A DNA stretch of 44,391 nucleotides from NCBI GenBank assembly GCA_937911045.1, contig CALEPX010000040.1, positions 1 to 44,391 of the forward strand, written 5' to 3'. Position numbers and translations under genes: made by a program. Within the stretch, counting starts at the first letter, position 1; the number at the start of each line of letters is the position of its first letter. Below are positions 8,135 to 17,275 of this stretch, in pieces. Under the pieces are notes generated by a model. The model was not told the origin of the DNA. It saw only the letters and a list, made by a program, of their open reading frames with translations, and did not search any database. The stretch is from an uncultured Fretibacterium sp. (lineage in GTDB: Bacteria; Synergistota; Synergistia; Synergistales; Aminobacteriaceae).

Positions 8135-9622
8135 CTATAACGTCGTGCCGGTTTTGAAAATCGCCATGCTCTGAAATTCGTTCTGTTCGTTGCGAGTTTT
8201 TCTGCCATTTGCGATCTCAAGAACAAAAGCGAATAATTCCTGGGATTTCTCCGAGATTGTTCCGCCATTCACGAGTGTTCCTGCGTTGAAATCTATCCAG
8301 CGGGATTTTTTCTCGAACAGCGGCGTATTGCTCGAAATTTTCAGCGTGGGAACCGGGCAGCCAAATGGAGTTCCGCGGCCTGTCGAGAATAATACGATCT
8401 GTGCTCCTGATGCTGCGAGCGCCGTTGCTGCAACAAGATCATTCCCGGGCGCAGATAGCAAATTCAATCCGGATTCGCAAACTTTCTCACCGTATTTCAA
8501 AACGTCATTAACCTGAGAACTTCCGCTTTTTTGCGTGCAGCCCAGCGCTTTGTCCTCAAGAGTCGTAATTCCTCCGGCTTTGTTGCCCGGTGAAGGATTC
8601 TCGTAAACCGGCTGACCTGATGCTTCGAAATATGCTTTGAAATCGTTTATCAGCTTCACAGTTTTATCGAACGTAGCTTCATCTTTGCAGCGGTTCATCA
8701 AAATCGTCTCTGCTCCGAACATTTCTGGAACTTCTGTCAAAATCGTGCTGCCTCCGTGAGCGATCAAAATATCCGAGAAGCCGCCGATTGTTGGATTAGC
8801 CGTAATTCCTGAGAGACCATCGCTTCCTCCGCATTTCAGACCAACGATCAGTTTAGAAACGCTGCACTCAGTTCTTGAATCATGATTCATGAAAGCAGCA
8901 AGTTCTTCGAGAATTTTATAGCCAGCTTCGACTTCATCTTCTACGTCTTGCGAAATCAAGAATCTCACACGCTCCGGATCAAAATCTCCCATGCGTTTGC
9001 GAATCTCATCAACGCCGCTGTTCTCGCAGCCGAGCCCCAGCACCAATACGCCTCCAGCATTCGGGTGAGTTGCCAAATTCGCCAGTATAGTTCGTGTATT
9101 CTCCTGATCTCCGCCTAATTGCGAGCAGCCATACGGATGAACAAACGCACGAACATTCTCGACATGATCATTCACGAAAAATTTCGCTTTCCTTTCGAGT
9201 TTCTCAGCAATATCATTCACGCAGCCAACTGTCGGGATTATCCATAATTCATTTCTTATGCCGACTTTGGCATTCTTGCGAACGTATCCCATGAAAGTCG
9301 CTTCTGAAATTTTCGCAGCCGGAACATTCTTTGGCTCGTAAATATATTCTTTCGCACCCGATAACGCACTGTGCAAATTATTCGTGTGGACGTGCGCGCC
9401 CTTGTGAATATCGCTCAACGCCGTGCCAATCGGAAATCCGTACTTGATAACAGCTTCTCCAGCCGAAATATCTCTCAAAGCAACTTTGTGTCCCATGGGA
9501 ATATCTTCGAGCAACTCGACCGCAAAATCTCCGCCGCTAACCGGAACACTCCTGCCCTTACTCAACGCACATAACGCAACTGCTACATCATCATTTTGCG
9601 TAATCCTGATAAGTTCGTTCAT
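8135..9622 (-). CDS. uxaA: Altronate dehydratase
   Basis: UxaA dehydrates D-altronate to 2-keto-3-deoxygluconate, the third step of galacturonate use. The 495-residue length matches full UxaA. An N-terminal SAF-type domain (about 1-95, with HKVALRDISAGEAVIKYG near 50) is followed by the galactarate/altronate dehydratase domain. That domain has HPYGCSQLGGD near 162, ECSVSKLIVGLKCGGSDG near 255 and GRGTPFGCPVPTLKI near 420. The cysteines and histidine in these blocks are those usually linked to the metal site. The start at 9622 follows GGGGTG and lies 91 bases from the divergent uxaB, with overlapping promoters between them. It leads an operon with dctPQM. Confidence 0.95.
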   Translation of the reverse strand: MNELIRITQNDDVAVALCALSKGRSVPVSGGDFAVELLEDIPMGHKVALRDISAGEAVIKYGFPIGTALSDIHKGAHVHTNNLHSALSGAKEYIYEPKNVPAAKISEATFMGYVRKNAKVGIRNELWIIPTVGCVNDIAEKLERKAKFFVNDHVENVRAFVHPYGCSQLGGDQENTRTILANLATHPNAGGVLVLGLGCENSGVDEIRKRMGDFDPERVRFLISQDVEDEVEAGYKILEELAAFMNHDSRTECSVSKLIVGLKCGGSDGLSGITANPTIGGFSDILIAHGGSTILTEVPEMFGAETILMNRCKDEATFDKTVKLINDFKAYFEASGQPVYENPSPGNKAGGITTLEDKALGCTQKSGSSQVNDVLKYGEKVCESGLNLLSAPGNDLVAATALAASGAQIVLFSTGRGTPFGCPVPTLKISSNTPLFEKKSRWIDFNAGTLVNGGTISEKSQELFAFVLEIANGRKTRNEQNEFQSMAIFKTGTTL

Positions 9623-9635
9623 GATCTTACACCCC

Positions 9636-9686
9636 TTGCGATTAATCTGACGCTAAATTATAATATAATTCCATGGAATACGACAA
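9636..9686. promoter_or_regulatory. Overlapping divergent uxaA/uxaB promoters with a palindromic operator candidate
   Basis: Plus strand: TTGCGA (9636-9641), 17 bases, TATAAT (9659-9664) for uxaB. Minus strand: TTGTCG (9681-9686), 18 bases, TATAAT (9657-9662) for uxaA. A perfect 12-base palindrome ATTCCATGGAAT (9668-9679) lies between the minus-strand boxes and just after the plus-strand -10 box. A protein bound there could control both directions at once. No regulator gene is adjacent, so the binding protein is unknown. Confidence 0.6.
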
Positions 9687-9713
9687 GTTTTTGCAAAAGG
9701 AGATGCGAAAAAC

Positions 9714-11204
9714 ATGGCACAGTTAAATTACAAAGTACTCGATGAATCCGGCTACAAAGGCTACGTTCTAAGAGACGCTCCGGAGAAAGTTATGCAGTTC
9801 GGTGAGGGAAATTTCTTGCGCGCATTCGTTGACGATTTCTTTGACATTGCGAATGAGAAAGTGAATTTCAACGGCAAAGTAGTCCTCGTTCAGCCGATAG
9901 CGTCAGGTTTAACCGAGATTATTAATAAGCAAGAAGGTCTCTACACGCTGTATTTACGCGGCAATGAGAAAGGTCGCAAAGTTGACGAGAAACGCGTTAT
10001 CTCAACATGCAGCCGCGCTCTGAATCCGTACGGTGAATGGGACAAAGTTCTGGAACTCGCACGAAGCAAAGACCTCGAAATAATCGTAAGCAACACAACA
10101 GAAGCTGGCATAGTTCACGATAACGAAAGCAAATTCGACCAGAATCCACCGATAACTTTCCCCGCGAAATTAACGCGTGTACTCTACGAACGATTCAAAG
10201 CTAATCTTCCCGGCGTTGTGATTCTCAGCTGCGAATTAATCGACAATAATGGCAAAGAATTATTGCGCTGTGTGAACGAGTATATTCAGGACTGGAAACT
10301 CGAACAGGATTTCCGTGACTGGGTGAATAACGAGAATACTTTCTGCTCGACACTTGTTGACCGAATCGTTCCCGGACGAATCCGCGATGCCAAAGAACTC
10401 GAAGCAATCAACGCTGCAAATGGCTACGAAGACCAGTTAATAGACGTCGGTGAAATTTTCGGCGTATGGATAATCGAAGGCTCAGAATCTCTCGAAGCGA
10501 AATTACCGTTCAAGAAAGCCGGAGTGCCTGTGCATGTTGTGCCGGACGTGACTCCGTACAAGAAACGCAAAGTCCGAATCTTGAATGGCGCGCATACCGG
10601 ATTCGTTTTGGGAGCGTATCTTGCGGGCTTCGATATAGTGCGCGACTGCATGAACAACGAGAATATACGCGGCTTCATGAACAAGATGCTCTACGACGAA
10701 GTTATCCCAACATTGCCGCTCGACAAGAAAGATCTAATCGAATTTGCCGAAGCTGTTCAGGATAGATTCAACAATCCATTCGTAAATCACGAACTCATGA
10801 GCATATCACTGAATTCGACCTCAAAATGGAAAGCGCGAAATATGCCGAGCTTCTTAGCTTACATCGAGAATAATAACGGGAAATTGCCGGCATGCTTAAC
10901 AATGAGTCTGGCTGCGTACATTGCGTTCTATTCAAACGATATTCAGGAACTAAACGACAAAGGCTTAGTCTGCAAACGTCCCAAGGGCAACACCTACACA
11001 ATTTCGGACGATCGATGGGTTCTGGAATTTTACGCGCGACACAAGAACGATTCTCCCGAAGAATTAACTCACGCTGTATTATCTAACACGAAAATCTGGG
11101 ACGAGGATTTATCAAAAATTTCCGGTCTCGAAGAATCCGTGATTCGCGCTCTCAAGAAAATCCGAACTGACGGAGCTGAAGCTGCTTACAAGAGCTGTCT
11201 GTAA
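9714..11204 (+). CDS. uxaB: Tagaturonate reductase (altronate oxidoreductase)
   Basis: UxaB reduces D-tagaturonate to D-altronate with NADH. The 496-residue protein is a member of the mannitol dehydrogenase family. Its N-terminal Rossmann signature is MQFGEGNFLRAFVDDFFD near residues 27-45. The catalytic-domain block KKRKVRILNGAHTGFVLG near residue 285 contains the conserved Lys, Asn and His region. The ATG at 9714 follows AAAGGAGATG. It is divergent from uxaA and convergent with uxaC. UxaB rather than UxuB is chosen from the NGAHTG form of the motif and the overall length; the other paralogue at 12733 carries the NPLHTG form. Confidence 0.93.
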   Translation: MAQLNYKVLDESGYKGYVLRDAPEKVMQFGEGNFLRAFVDDFFDIANEKVNFNGKVVLVQPIASGLTEIINKQEGLYTLYLRGNEKGRKVDEKRVISTCSRALNPYGEWDKVLELARSKDLEIIVSNTTEAGIVHDNESKFDQNPPITFPAKLTRVLYERFKANLPGVVILSCELIDNNGKELLRCVNEYIQDWKLEQDFRDWVNNENTFCSTLVDRIVPGRIRDAKELEAINAANGYEDQLIDVGEIFGVWIIEGSESLEAKLPFKKAGVPVHVVPDVTPYKKRKVRILNGAHTGFVLGAYLAGFDIVRDCMNNENIRGFMNKMLYDEVIPTLPLDKKDLIEFAEAVQDRFNNPFVNHELMSISLNSTSKWKARNMPSFLAYIENNNGKLPACLTMSLAAYIAFYSNDIQELNDKGLVCKRPKGNTYTISDDRWVLEFYARHKNDSPEELTHAVLSNTKIWDEDLSKISGLEESVIRALKKIRTDGAEAAYKSCL

Positions 11205-11216
11205 ACCTGCATCAAA

Positions 11217-11258
11217 AATGCCGCCGCTCTCATAGCAATTCCGGGATTGACGGCATCA
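11217..11258. terminator. Weak hairpin between convergent uxaB and uxaC
   Basis: ATGCCG (from about 11223) and CGGCAT (to about 11258) form a six-base stem with a long loop in the 74-base gap between the two stops. It is a plausible but weak shared terminator, and T-runs are short on both sides. Confidence 0.35.
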
Positions 11259-11278
11259 AATTATATTTAGAATTAGAA

Positions 11279-12685
11279 TTAGAATCTGAAATATTTCTTC
11301 GCGTTCCCGTAACTTACGGATTGAACGATTTCTTTGAGCGTGTCGAGATCTTCAGGGAAGAATCCGTCCTCAACCCAGTTGCCCAAGAGCCTGCACAAAA
11401 TTCTCCTGAAGTATTCGTGTCTGGGATAACTCAAGAAGCTGCGGCTATCCGTCAACATTCCGACAAATCCAGCCAAATATCCCAAGCTGCCCAACGATTT
11501 CATCTGCGAAGTCATGCCGTCAAAATGATCCTCGAACCACCATGCCGAACCATGCTGAATTTTCGAGACCGGTGCGCAAGTGTCACTCTGGAAACAGCCG
11601 CAAATCGTATCAATCGCTGCATTGTCATTGCCGTTCAAGCTATACAGAATCGTCTTCGGCAAAATTCCCTTCTCCTCAAGCGATCCCAAAAATTCCGCGG
11701 TCTGAACTGAAGGCGCGCTGTTATCGACGCAATCGTAGCCTGTATCGGGTCCGAGTTTCTTGAACATCGTGTGATTATTATCGCGATGACAACCGTAATG
11801 AAGCTGCATAACCCAATTTCGTCTTGAATATTCACCGGCAGCAAACGTCATGAACGCTGTCTTGAATTTGCACTCGGATTTTTCGTCGGGAATTTTCCCT
11901 GCAAGACGTTCAGCGAAGATATTCTCGATTTCAGAATCACTCGCCGGAGCATACATAACGTAATTCAGAGCGTGATCACTCAAAGAGCAGGCGTGTTTTG
12001 CAAAATAGTCCATGCGATTCACAAGAGCTTTTTTCAGGGCTGCGAACGAGTCAATTTTTACGCCGGAAACTTCGGATAATTTCTTCACGTAATCCAGCCA
12101 AGTCTCTTTCTCGATATTCATAGCTTTATCCGGTCGCCATGCCGGAAGAACTTTTGTAGCGAACGTGCTGTCAGCTGCGATTTTCTCGTGCCATTCGAGC
12201 GTGTCAATCGGGTCATCGGTCGTGCAAATCGTCTCAACATTGCTGCGTCTAATCAAGTCACGAACTCCGAAATCCTCACGATGTAATTTCTCGTTGCATA
12301 ATTTCCAGACTTCTTCAGCCGTCGAAGCGTTCAGAACACCGTCATAATCAAAATATCTGCGCAATTCTAAATGGCTCCAATGATACAACGGGTTGCCAAT
12401 CGCTTTCCCAAGAACTTCCGCCCATTTCACGAACTTGTCATGTGCGCTGGCATTTCCCGTGATAAATTCCTCCGAAACTCCCGCACAACGCATCAATCGC
12501 CACTTATAATGATCGCCGCCGAGCCAAACTTGCGTAATCGAATCATAGTGCAAATTCTCCCAGATTTCTTTCGGGCTGATATGACAATGATAGTCGATAA
12601 TCGGGCATTTCTCCGCGACTTCGTGATAAAGCGTGCGGGCTGTCGGTGTGTTCAGCAAAAAATCCTTATCCATAAATGCTTTCAT
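11279..12685 (-). CDS. uxaC: Uronate isomerase
   Basis: UxaC isomerises D-galacturonate to tagaturonate and D-glucuronate to fructuronate, so it is the entry point for both branches here. The 468 residues match the family. The metal-binding pair His33-Cys-His35 is in the block IIDYHCHISPKEIW, and other family blocks are ETICTTDDPIDTLEWH near 148 and WVMQLHYGCHRDNN near 290. I chose the ATG at 12685 because GGAGGG precedes it; an in-frame ATG at 12703 overlaps that ribosome site. It is the distal gene of the eda-kdgK-uxuA-uxuB-uxaC operon, 47 bases after uxuB. Confidence 0.95.
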   Translation of the reverse strand: MKAFMDKDFLLNTPTARTLYHEVAEKCPIIDYHCHISPKEIWENLHYDSITQVWLGGDHYKWRLMRCAGVSEEFITGNASAHDKFVKWAEVLGKAIGNPLYHWSHLELRRYFDYDGVLNASTAEEVWKLCNEKLHREDFGVRDLIRRSNVETICTTDDPIDTLEWHEKIAADSTFATKVLPAWRPDKAMNIEKETWLDYVKKLSEVSGVKIDSFAALKKALVNRMDYFAKHACSLSDHALNYVMYAPASDSEIENIFAERLAGKIPDEKSECKFKTAFMTFAAGEYSRRNWVMQLHYGCHRDNNHTMFKKLGPDTGYDCVDNSAPSVQTAEFLGSLEEKGILPKTILYSLNGNDNAAIDTICGCFQSDTCAPVSKIQHGSAWWFEDHFDGMTSQMKSLGSLGYLAGFVGMLTDSRSFLSYPRHEYFRRILCRLLGNWVEDGFFPEDLDTLKEIVQSVSYGNAKKYFRF

Positions 12686-12732
12686 GTTCAAAATTCCCTC
12701 CATATAATAGCAATAGTAGCATATACTATTAA

Positions 12733-14316
12733 TTAAACGTATTTCTTCAAAGTTGCTCTGACTGCTCCTGAACCTGCCAACATTTCCGAGAACATTTCCT
12801 GAACTTTCTCAGCAAGTCCGATTGTTTCGAGATTTACGCCGAAAATATTCGCATTCGTCAAAATCGGTTCGAGAGTTTCGCGTGCTGATTCAGGTTTGCC
12901 AAATTTCACGGATTTCAACTCGTCCTGAAGTTGTTCAAGCATCGGATCGGGGCTGAGTTTCATTTCGTTGCCGTTGTCATCAACGCCCAGCAAGTAACGC
13001 AGCCATGCCGCCAAAACTAACGGTATCGTAACAAGTTTCCCGGCATTTGTGTCATAGCTCTTCAACGTCTCACCGAAGCGAATCGCAATTTTCTGGCTGG
13101 TATCCGTAGCGATTCTCTGAGGTGTGTCGGGCATGAACGGATTCGGCAATCTCTGATTTATAACTTCGTCGATAAATGCTCTGGGATCCAAAATTCCCGG
13201 GTTCGTTACAACTGGCAAGCCCTCGTCATAACCGATGCGTTCGACTAATTTGCGCAGATCTGGGTCGTTCATTTCGTCGGCGATTTTCTCGTAACCAAGC
13301 ATACAGCCGAAAACAGCTAATCCAGTATGCAACGGGTTCAAACATGTCGTAACTTTCATGCGTTCGGTTTTGTTCACCGTGTCGCGGTCTGTCATGTATA
13401 CGCCGGCTTTTTCGAGAGCAGGTCTGGCGTTTGGGAATCTGTCCTCGATTACGAGATACTGAGGAATTTCTGCGTTCACGAACGGAGCGATATACGTGTG
13501 TTTTGACGTGATAACGACTTCCATATTTTCGACTCCGAGCGAGACAAGCTCTTTATAAACCGAATCTGCTGGTCTGGGCGTAATCTTGTCAATCATTGTC
13601 CACGGGAAGCTGACTTTGCTTTCGTCCGAGATCCAGTTCACAAATTCCTGCGAGACAAATCCGTTCGATTTCCAAGCGTTGACGATTTCCAGAACACTTG
13701 TGCGTAATTTCTCACCGTTATGGCTGCAATTATCCATGCTCACAACTGCAATCGGAGCCGCATTTGCCTCGAAACGTGCGTGTAACAATGCTGCTGTGAT
13801 GCTCATGGCGTGTTGAGGATTTTCCAGACCTGACGCAATATCCTGAGCGACAACTCCCAAGTATTCGCCCTTCAAATCACGAATCGCGTAACCTTTCTCA
13901 GTTATCGTGTAGCTGATCATTTGCAGTGACGGTTTCGTGAAAATTTCCCGTAACTCGTTCATGTTTTCAGCTTTGACACCGTGAGCGATTGACGCGATGA
14001 TATTCTTCTCAGTCTTGCCATCCGGGCGCAAACTTACCATTAACGTCATGCTGTCATGCGGCGTGTAAATCTTGTCTATTATCTCGTAATCGAACGTTTC
14101 AACCGCAATTATCCCGGACTTGGCAAGCCCCTGATTCAGCAATCTGTCCTGCAACCCGGCTATAAATCCCCGGAAAATATTTCCAGCTCCGAAGTGAACC
14201 CAAACTGGATTCTCACGAGTATTCTCGCAAACTTTCGCCCAATCATAAGCCGGAAGTGATACGCCGATATTTTGCCAACTTGTTCTATCCTGAATGCCCT
14301 GATAATTTACCTGCAT
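12733..14316 (-). CDS. uxuB: Fructuronate reductase (mannitol dehydrogenase family)
   Basis: UxuB reduces D-fructuronate to D-mannonate, the second step of glucuronate catabolism. The 527-residue protein has the Rossmann motif VHFGAGNIFRGFIAG near residue 40 and the catalytic block KTERMKVTTCLNPLHTGLAVFG near 320. Polyol dehydrogenases share this family, but the position directly between uxuA and uxaC supports fructuronate reductase. The start is taken at 14316, ten bases inside the end of uxuA, with GGGAGG upstream. A start at 14337 is also in frame but gives an unsupported extension. The overlap suggests translational coupling. Confidence 0.9.
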   Translation of the reverse strand: MQVNYQGIQDRTSWQNIGVSLPAYDWAKVCENTRENPVWVHFGAGNIFRGFIAGLQDRLLNQGLAKSGIIAVETFDYEIIDKIYTPHDSMTLMVSLRPDGKTEKNIIASIAHGVKAENMNELREIFTKPSLQMISYTITEKGYAIRDLKGEYLGVVAQDIASGLENPQHAMSITAALLHARFEANAAPIAVVSMDNCSHNGEKLRTSVLEIVNAWKSNGFVSQEFVNWISDESKVSFPWTMIDKITPRPADSVYKELVSLGVENMEVVITSKHTYIAPFVNAEIPQYLVIEDRFPNARPALEKAGVYMTDRDTVNKTERMKVTTCLNPLHTGLAVFGCMLGYEKIADEMNDPDLRKLVERIGYDEGLPVVTNPGILDPRAFIDEVINQRLPNPFMPDTPQRIATDTSQKIAIRFGETLKSYDTNAGKLVTIPLVLAAWLRYLLGVDDNGNEMKLSPDPMLEQLQDELKSVKFGKPESARETLEPILTNANIFGVNLETIGLAEKVQEMFSEMLAGSGAVRATLKKYV

Positions 14317-15395
14317 GATTTCTCGATAGCCTCCCAAATTCCGTTCAAGTATGCTGCGCCCAAAGCTCTGTCATATAAGCCATAACCGGGTCTAGCCTGT
14401 CTTAATCCGTCTGCTTCTTCCCAAATCATTCTGCCGTGATCGGGTCTGATATACGTGTCTGGGCATGTGTCGTGAATCGCTTTCATAATCTCGTACATGT
14501 CAAGATTTCCCGTTGATGACAGGTGCGCTGCTTCTCGGAATTTGTGTTGTCCCAAGTATTTCACGTTCCGAACGTGCATTGCTGCGATTCGATTCATGCT
14601 GCCGAAATGTCGGATTATCTCCGGAATATTATTCTCAGGATTCGATCCCAATGATCCAGTACACAGACAAATTGCGTTCGCTGGTGAATCATGAAGCTTA
14701 ATAATTTGATCATAGCCGTCCTGATCATGAGCGATTCTTGGCAAGCCGAAAATATCCCACGCAGGATCATCAGGGTGACACGCCATTCTAACGCCGACTT
14801 CCTCGCACACAGGAATCACCGCATCGAGAAAATACTTGTAATTCTTGCGCAAATCATCAGGTGTCATTCCCTCGTAATTCTTGAGAGTCTGTTCGAGTAA
14901 CGCAAGCCGTTCAGGTTCCCAACCCGGCAGAGTGAATCCGTGTGAATCTTCAGCAGTTTTCCGGACAATATCCAACGGGGTCATTTCTCCGAGTTCCTGC
15001 TCATCGAAATACAGGCTGTTCGAGCCGTCCTCAGGAATCACACGTGCTAAATCAGTTCTGAGCCAGTCAAACACCGGCATGAAATTATAAATCACGACTT
15101 TGATCCCGTATTTTGCGAGATTGCGTATAGTCTGCGCGTAATTCCGGATATATTCGTCGCGTGTTGGCAATCCAAGCTTGATGTCTTCATGAACGTTTAC
15201 GCTTTCAATTACTTCGAGTTCCAGACCTGCTGCGTGAACTTCATCGACGAGTGCTTTGATCTCAGCTTCTTCCCAAGTTACACCGGCTGGTTTATCTAAC
15301 AAGCCCATCAAGCCAGTCATTCCCGGAATTTGCTTCACGTACTTTAACGGTATGGGATCTATATTGCTGCCGTACCAGCGAAATGTCATTTTCAT
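14307..15395 (-). CDS. uxuA: Mannonate dehydratase
   Basis: UxuA dehydrates D-mannonate to 2-keto-3-deoxygluconate. The 362-residue protein has the length of the shorter, Gram-positive-type UxuA and a xylose-isomerase-like TIM barrel. Recognisable segments are FRWYGSNIDPIPLKYVKQIPG at the start, YNFMPVFDWLRTDL near 118, CHPDDPAWDIFGLPRI near 210 and TYIRPDHGRMIWEE near 315. The histidines and aspartates in the last two blocks are those expected to bind the divalent metal. It begins two bases before the kdgK stop and overlaps uxuB by ten bases, so the three genes are translationally linked. Confidence 0.95.
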   Translation of the reverse strand: MKMTFRWYGSNIDPIPLKYVKQIPGMTGLMGLLDKPAGVTWEEAEIKALVDEVHAAGLELEVIESVNVHEDIKLGLPTRDEYIRNYAQTIRNLAKYGIKVVIYNFMPVFDWLRTDLARVIPEDGSNSLYFDEQELGEMTPLDIVRKTAEDSHGFTLPGWEPERLALLEQTLKNYEGMTPDDLRKNYKYFLDAVIPVCEEVGVRMACHPDDPAWDIFGLPRIAHDQDGYDQIIKLHDSPANAICLCTGSLGSNPENNIPEIIRHFGSMNRIAAMHVRNVKYLGQHKFREAAHLSSTGNLDMYEIMKAIHDTCPDTYIRPDHGRMIWEEADGLRQARPGYGLYDRALGAAYLNGIWEAIEKSCR

Positions 15396-15396
15396 G

Positions 15397-16494
15397 TTAG
15401 CGTTTCACCCTCGCGCCAGCACCGCCCATGATAGCCTCGACTTCTTTGACGCTTGCCATCGACGTATCACCCGGTGTTGTCATTGCCAAAGCTCCGTGAG
15501 CAGCTCCGTAATTCACAGCCTTCTCAGGATCGCCTGTCGTCATGAGCCCGTAAATCAATCCGGACGCAAACGAATCTCCGCCGCCAACTCTGTCCATGAT
15601 TTCGAGACCGTCATAAGCTTTTGACATGTATATCTCGCCATCAGCCCAGCAAATCGCTTTCCAGTCATTCACCGTTGCAGTTCGGACAGTTCGTAATGTC
15701 GTAGCTACTGCCTTAAAATTCGGATATGTCTTCGCAGCTTCACCGATCATTTTCTTGTAGCCGTCGAGATTCAATTCTTTCAAGTTCTCGTCATTGCCCT
15801 CAACCTGGAAGCCCAAACACGCCGTAAAATCTTCTTCGTTGCCTATCATGACATCGACGTATTTCGCGACTTCTTTGTTGACTTCCTGAGCTTTTGCCTG
15901 ACCGCCGATTGCGCTCCACATTGATGGACGGTAATTCAGGTCGTACGAGATTAACGTTCCGTATTTTTTCGCAATTCTGCACGCCTCGATTACAGTTTCG
16001 CAGGATTGTTCGGATAATGCAGCGTAAATTCCGCCGGTATGAAGCCAACGCACGCCCAATTCACCGAAAATTCTCTCGAAGTTTAACTCGTCTGGTTTTG
16101 CCTGAGAGATTGCCGTGTTAGCTCTGTCTGAACAACCGACTGCGCCTCTGATGCCGAAGCCGCGTTCTGTGAAATTTATCCCGTTACGACAGATTCGCCC
16201 GATGCCGTCAGTTTTTTTCCAGAATATCAAGCTTGTGTCAACGCCGCCCTGTTCGATGAAATCGCGCATTAATTTACCGACTTCATTATCAGCGAACGCC
16301 GTCACGACAGCCGTATCCATTCCGAAGCATTTGTGAAGACCGCGAATGACGTTATATTCTCCGCCGCCTTCCCAAGCTCTGAAAGAACGCGCCGTTCTAA
16401 TTCTGCCCTCGCCCGGATCTAATCTGAGCATGACTTCGCCCAAACTCACCGCGTCAAATTTGCACTTGTCTTTAGATTTCAAATTCAGCTGCAT
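15397..16494 (-). CDS. kdgK: 2-dehydro-3-deoxygluconokinase (PfkB family)
   Basis: KdgK phosphorylates 2-keto-3-deoxygluconate (KDG) to KDPG with ATP. This is where the galacturonate and glucuronate branches, already merged at KDG, enter the lower pathway. The 365-residue PfkB-family sugar kinase has the substrate-side glycine motif EGGGEYN near 42-48, SYDLNYRPSMW near 183-193 and the catalytic anion-hole block DRVGGGDSFASG with Asp307. It starts five bases after the eda stop, with AGAGGG upstream, and its stop is next to the uxuA start. A second PfkB kinase lies divergently at 17276, so one of the two may favour a related ketodeoxy sugar acid. Confidence 0.92.
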   Translation of the reverse strand: MQLNLKSKDKCKFDAVSLGEVMLRLDPGEGRIRTARSFRAWEGGGEYNVIRGLHKCFGMDTAVVTAFADNEVGKLMRDFIEQGGVDTSLIFWKKTDGIGRICRNGINFTERGFGIRGAVGCSDRANTAISQAKPDELNFERIFGELGVRWLHTGGIYAALSEQSCETVIEACRIAKKYGTLISYDLNYRPSMWSAIGGQAKAQEVNKEVAKYVDVMIGNEEDFTACLGFQVEGNDENLKELNLDGYKKMIGEAAKTYPNFKAVATTLRTVRTATVNDWKAICWADGEIYMSKAYDGLEIMDRVGGGDSFASGLIYGLMTTGDPEKAVNYGAAHGALAMTTPGDTSMASVKEVEAIMGGAGARVKR

Positions 16495-16499
16495 GTGAT

Positions 16500-17135
16500 T
16501 TACCCTCTGATTTCTTTCACAATCATTGCTGCTTCGTGAACTAATTTTGCAAGTTCAGACCAGTTTTCCGAATTGACCAGATCTTTCTTGACCATCCAGC
16601 TTCCGCCACACGCTACGATTTTCGAATACGCAAGATAATCGCGAACGTTCTTCGCATTAATTCCGCCCGTTGGCATGAAACGCAAATTCACGTAAGCTGC
16701 TGCGACTGCCTTAATCATGTTCAAACCGCCTGATGGTTCCGCTGGGAAAAATTTCACGACTTTGAGCCCCAATTCGAGAGCCTGTTCCATTTCGGACGGA
16801 GTTTGCGTTCCGGGAGTTACCGGAATATTTTTTTCGAGGCAGTATTTCACAATCTTGGGATTGAAGCCCGGACTGACGATGAATTTTGCACCGGCGTTGA
16901 TTGCACGATCGACTTGTTCAGTTGTCAGGACAGTTCCAGCTCCGACGAGCATTTCTGGAAATTTCGCGGACATAATCTTGATTGATTCTTCAGCAGCAGC
17001 AGTTCTGAACGTGACTTCAGCACAAGGCAGACCGTTCTCGCACAGGACTTTCGCTAAATTCTCGGCGTATTTCGGATCATCGAGAACCACTACAGGAATG
17101 ATTCCGATTTTCTCAAACTGTTCAAAAATTGTCAT
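16500..17135 (-). CDS. eda: KDPG/KHG aldolase
   Basis: Eda cleaves 2-keto-3-deoxy-6-phosphogluconate to pyruvate and glyceraldehyde-3-phosphate, the final step of the pathway. The 211-residue class I aldolase has the Schiff-base lysine Lys128 in VVKFFPAE, and Glu40 and Arg44 in CAEVTFRT, as in characterised family members. GAGTVLT near 65 and PTGGIN near 155 form the phosphate-binding part. It is the first gene of the five-gene minus-strand operon, about 40 bases downstream of a near-consensus promoter. Confidence 0.95.
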   Translation of the reverse strand: MTIFEQFEKIGIIPVVVLDDPKYAENLAKVLCENGLPCAEVTFRTAAAEESIKIMSAKFPEMLVGAGTVLTTEQVDRAINAGAKFIVSPGFNPKIVKYCLEKNIPVTPGTQTPSEMEQALELGLKVVKFFPAEPSGGLNMIKAVAAAYVNLRFMPTGGINAKNVRDYLAYSKIVACGGSWMVKKDLVNSENWSELAKLVHEAAMIVKEIRG

Positions 17136-17169
17136 TCAAATCCACACCTCAATTCGATATTTGCTTCAG

Positions 17170-17198
17170 ATTTTATGACAGCAAATTTCTCCTGTCAA
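17170..17198 (-). promoter_or_regulatory. Strong promoter of the eda-kdgK-uxuAB-uxaC operon with inverted repeat
   Basis: On the minus strand a consensus TTGACA (17193-17198) is followed after exactly 17 bases by TAAAAT (17170-17175). An inverted repeat TGACAG-N10-CTGTCA (17176-17197) fills the spacer and touches the -35 box, a typical repressor position. Because one arm is partly the -35 box, chance cannot be excluded. Confidence 0.65.
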
Positions 17199-17275
17199 TT
17201 ATGATATTTACTCATATTAGAATATAAGCTTGTGTGTTAAAATTAGCAGCAAATCTAACGGGAAGGTGCATTGAC

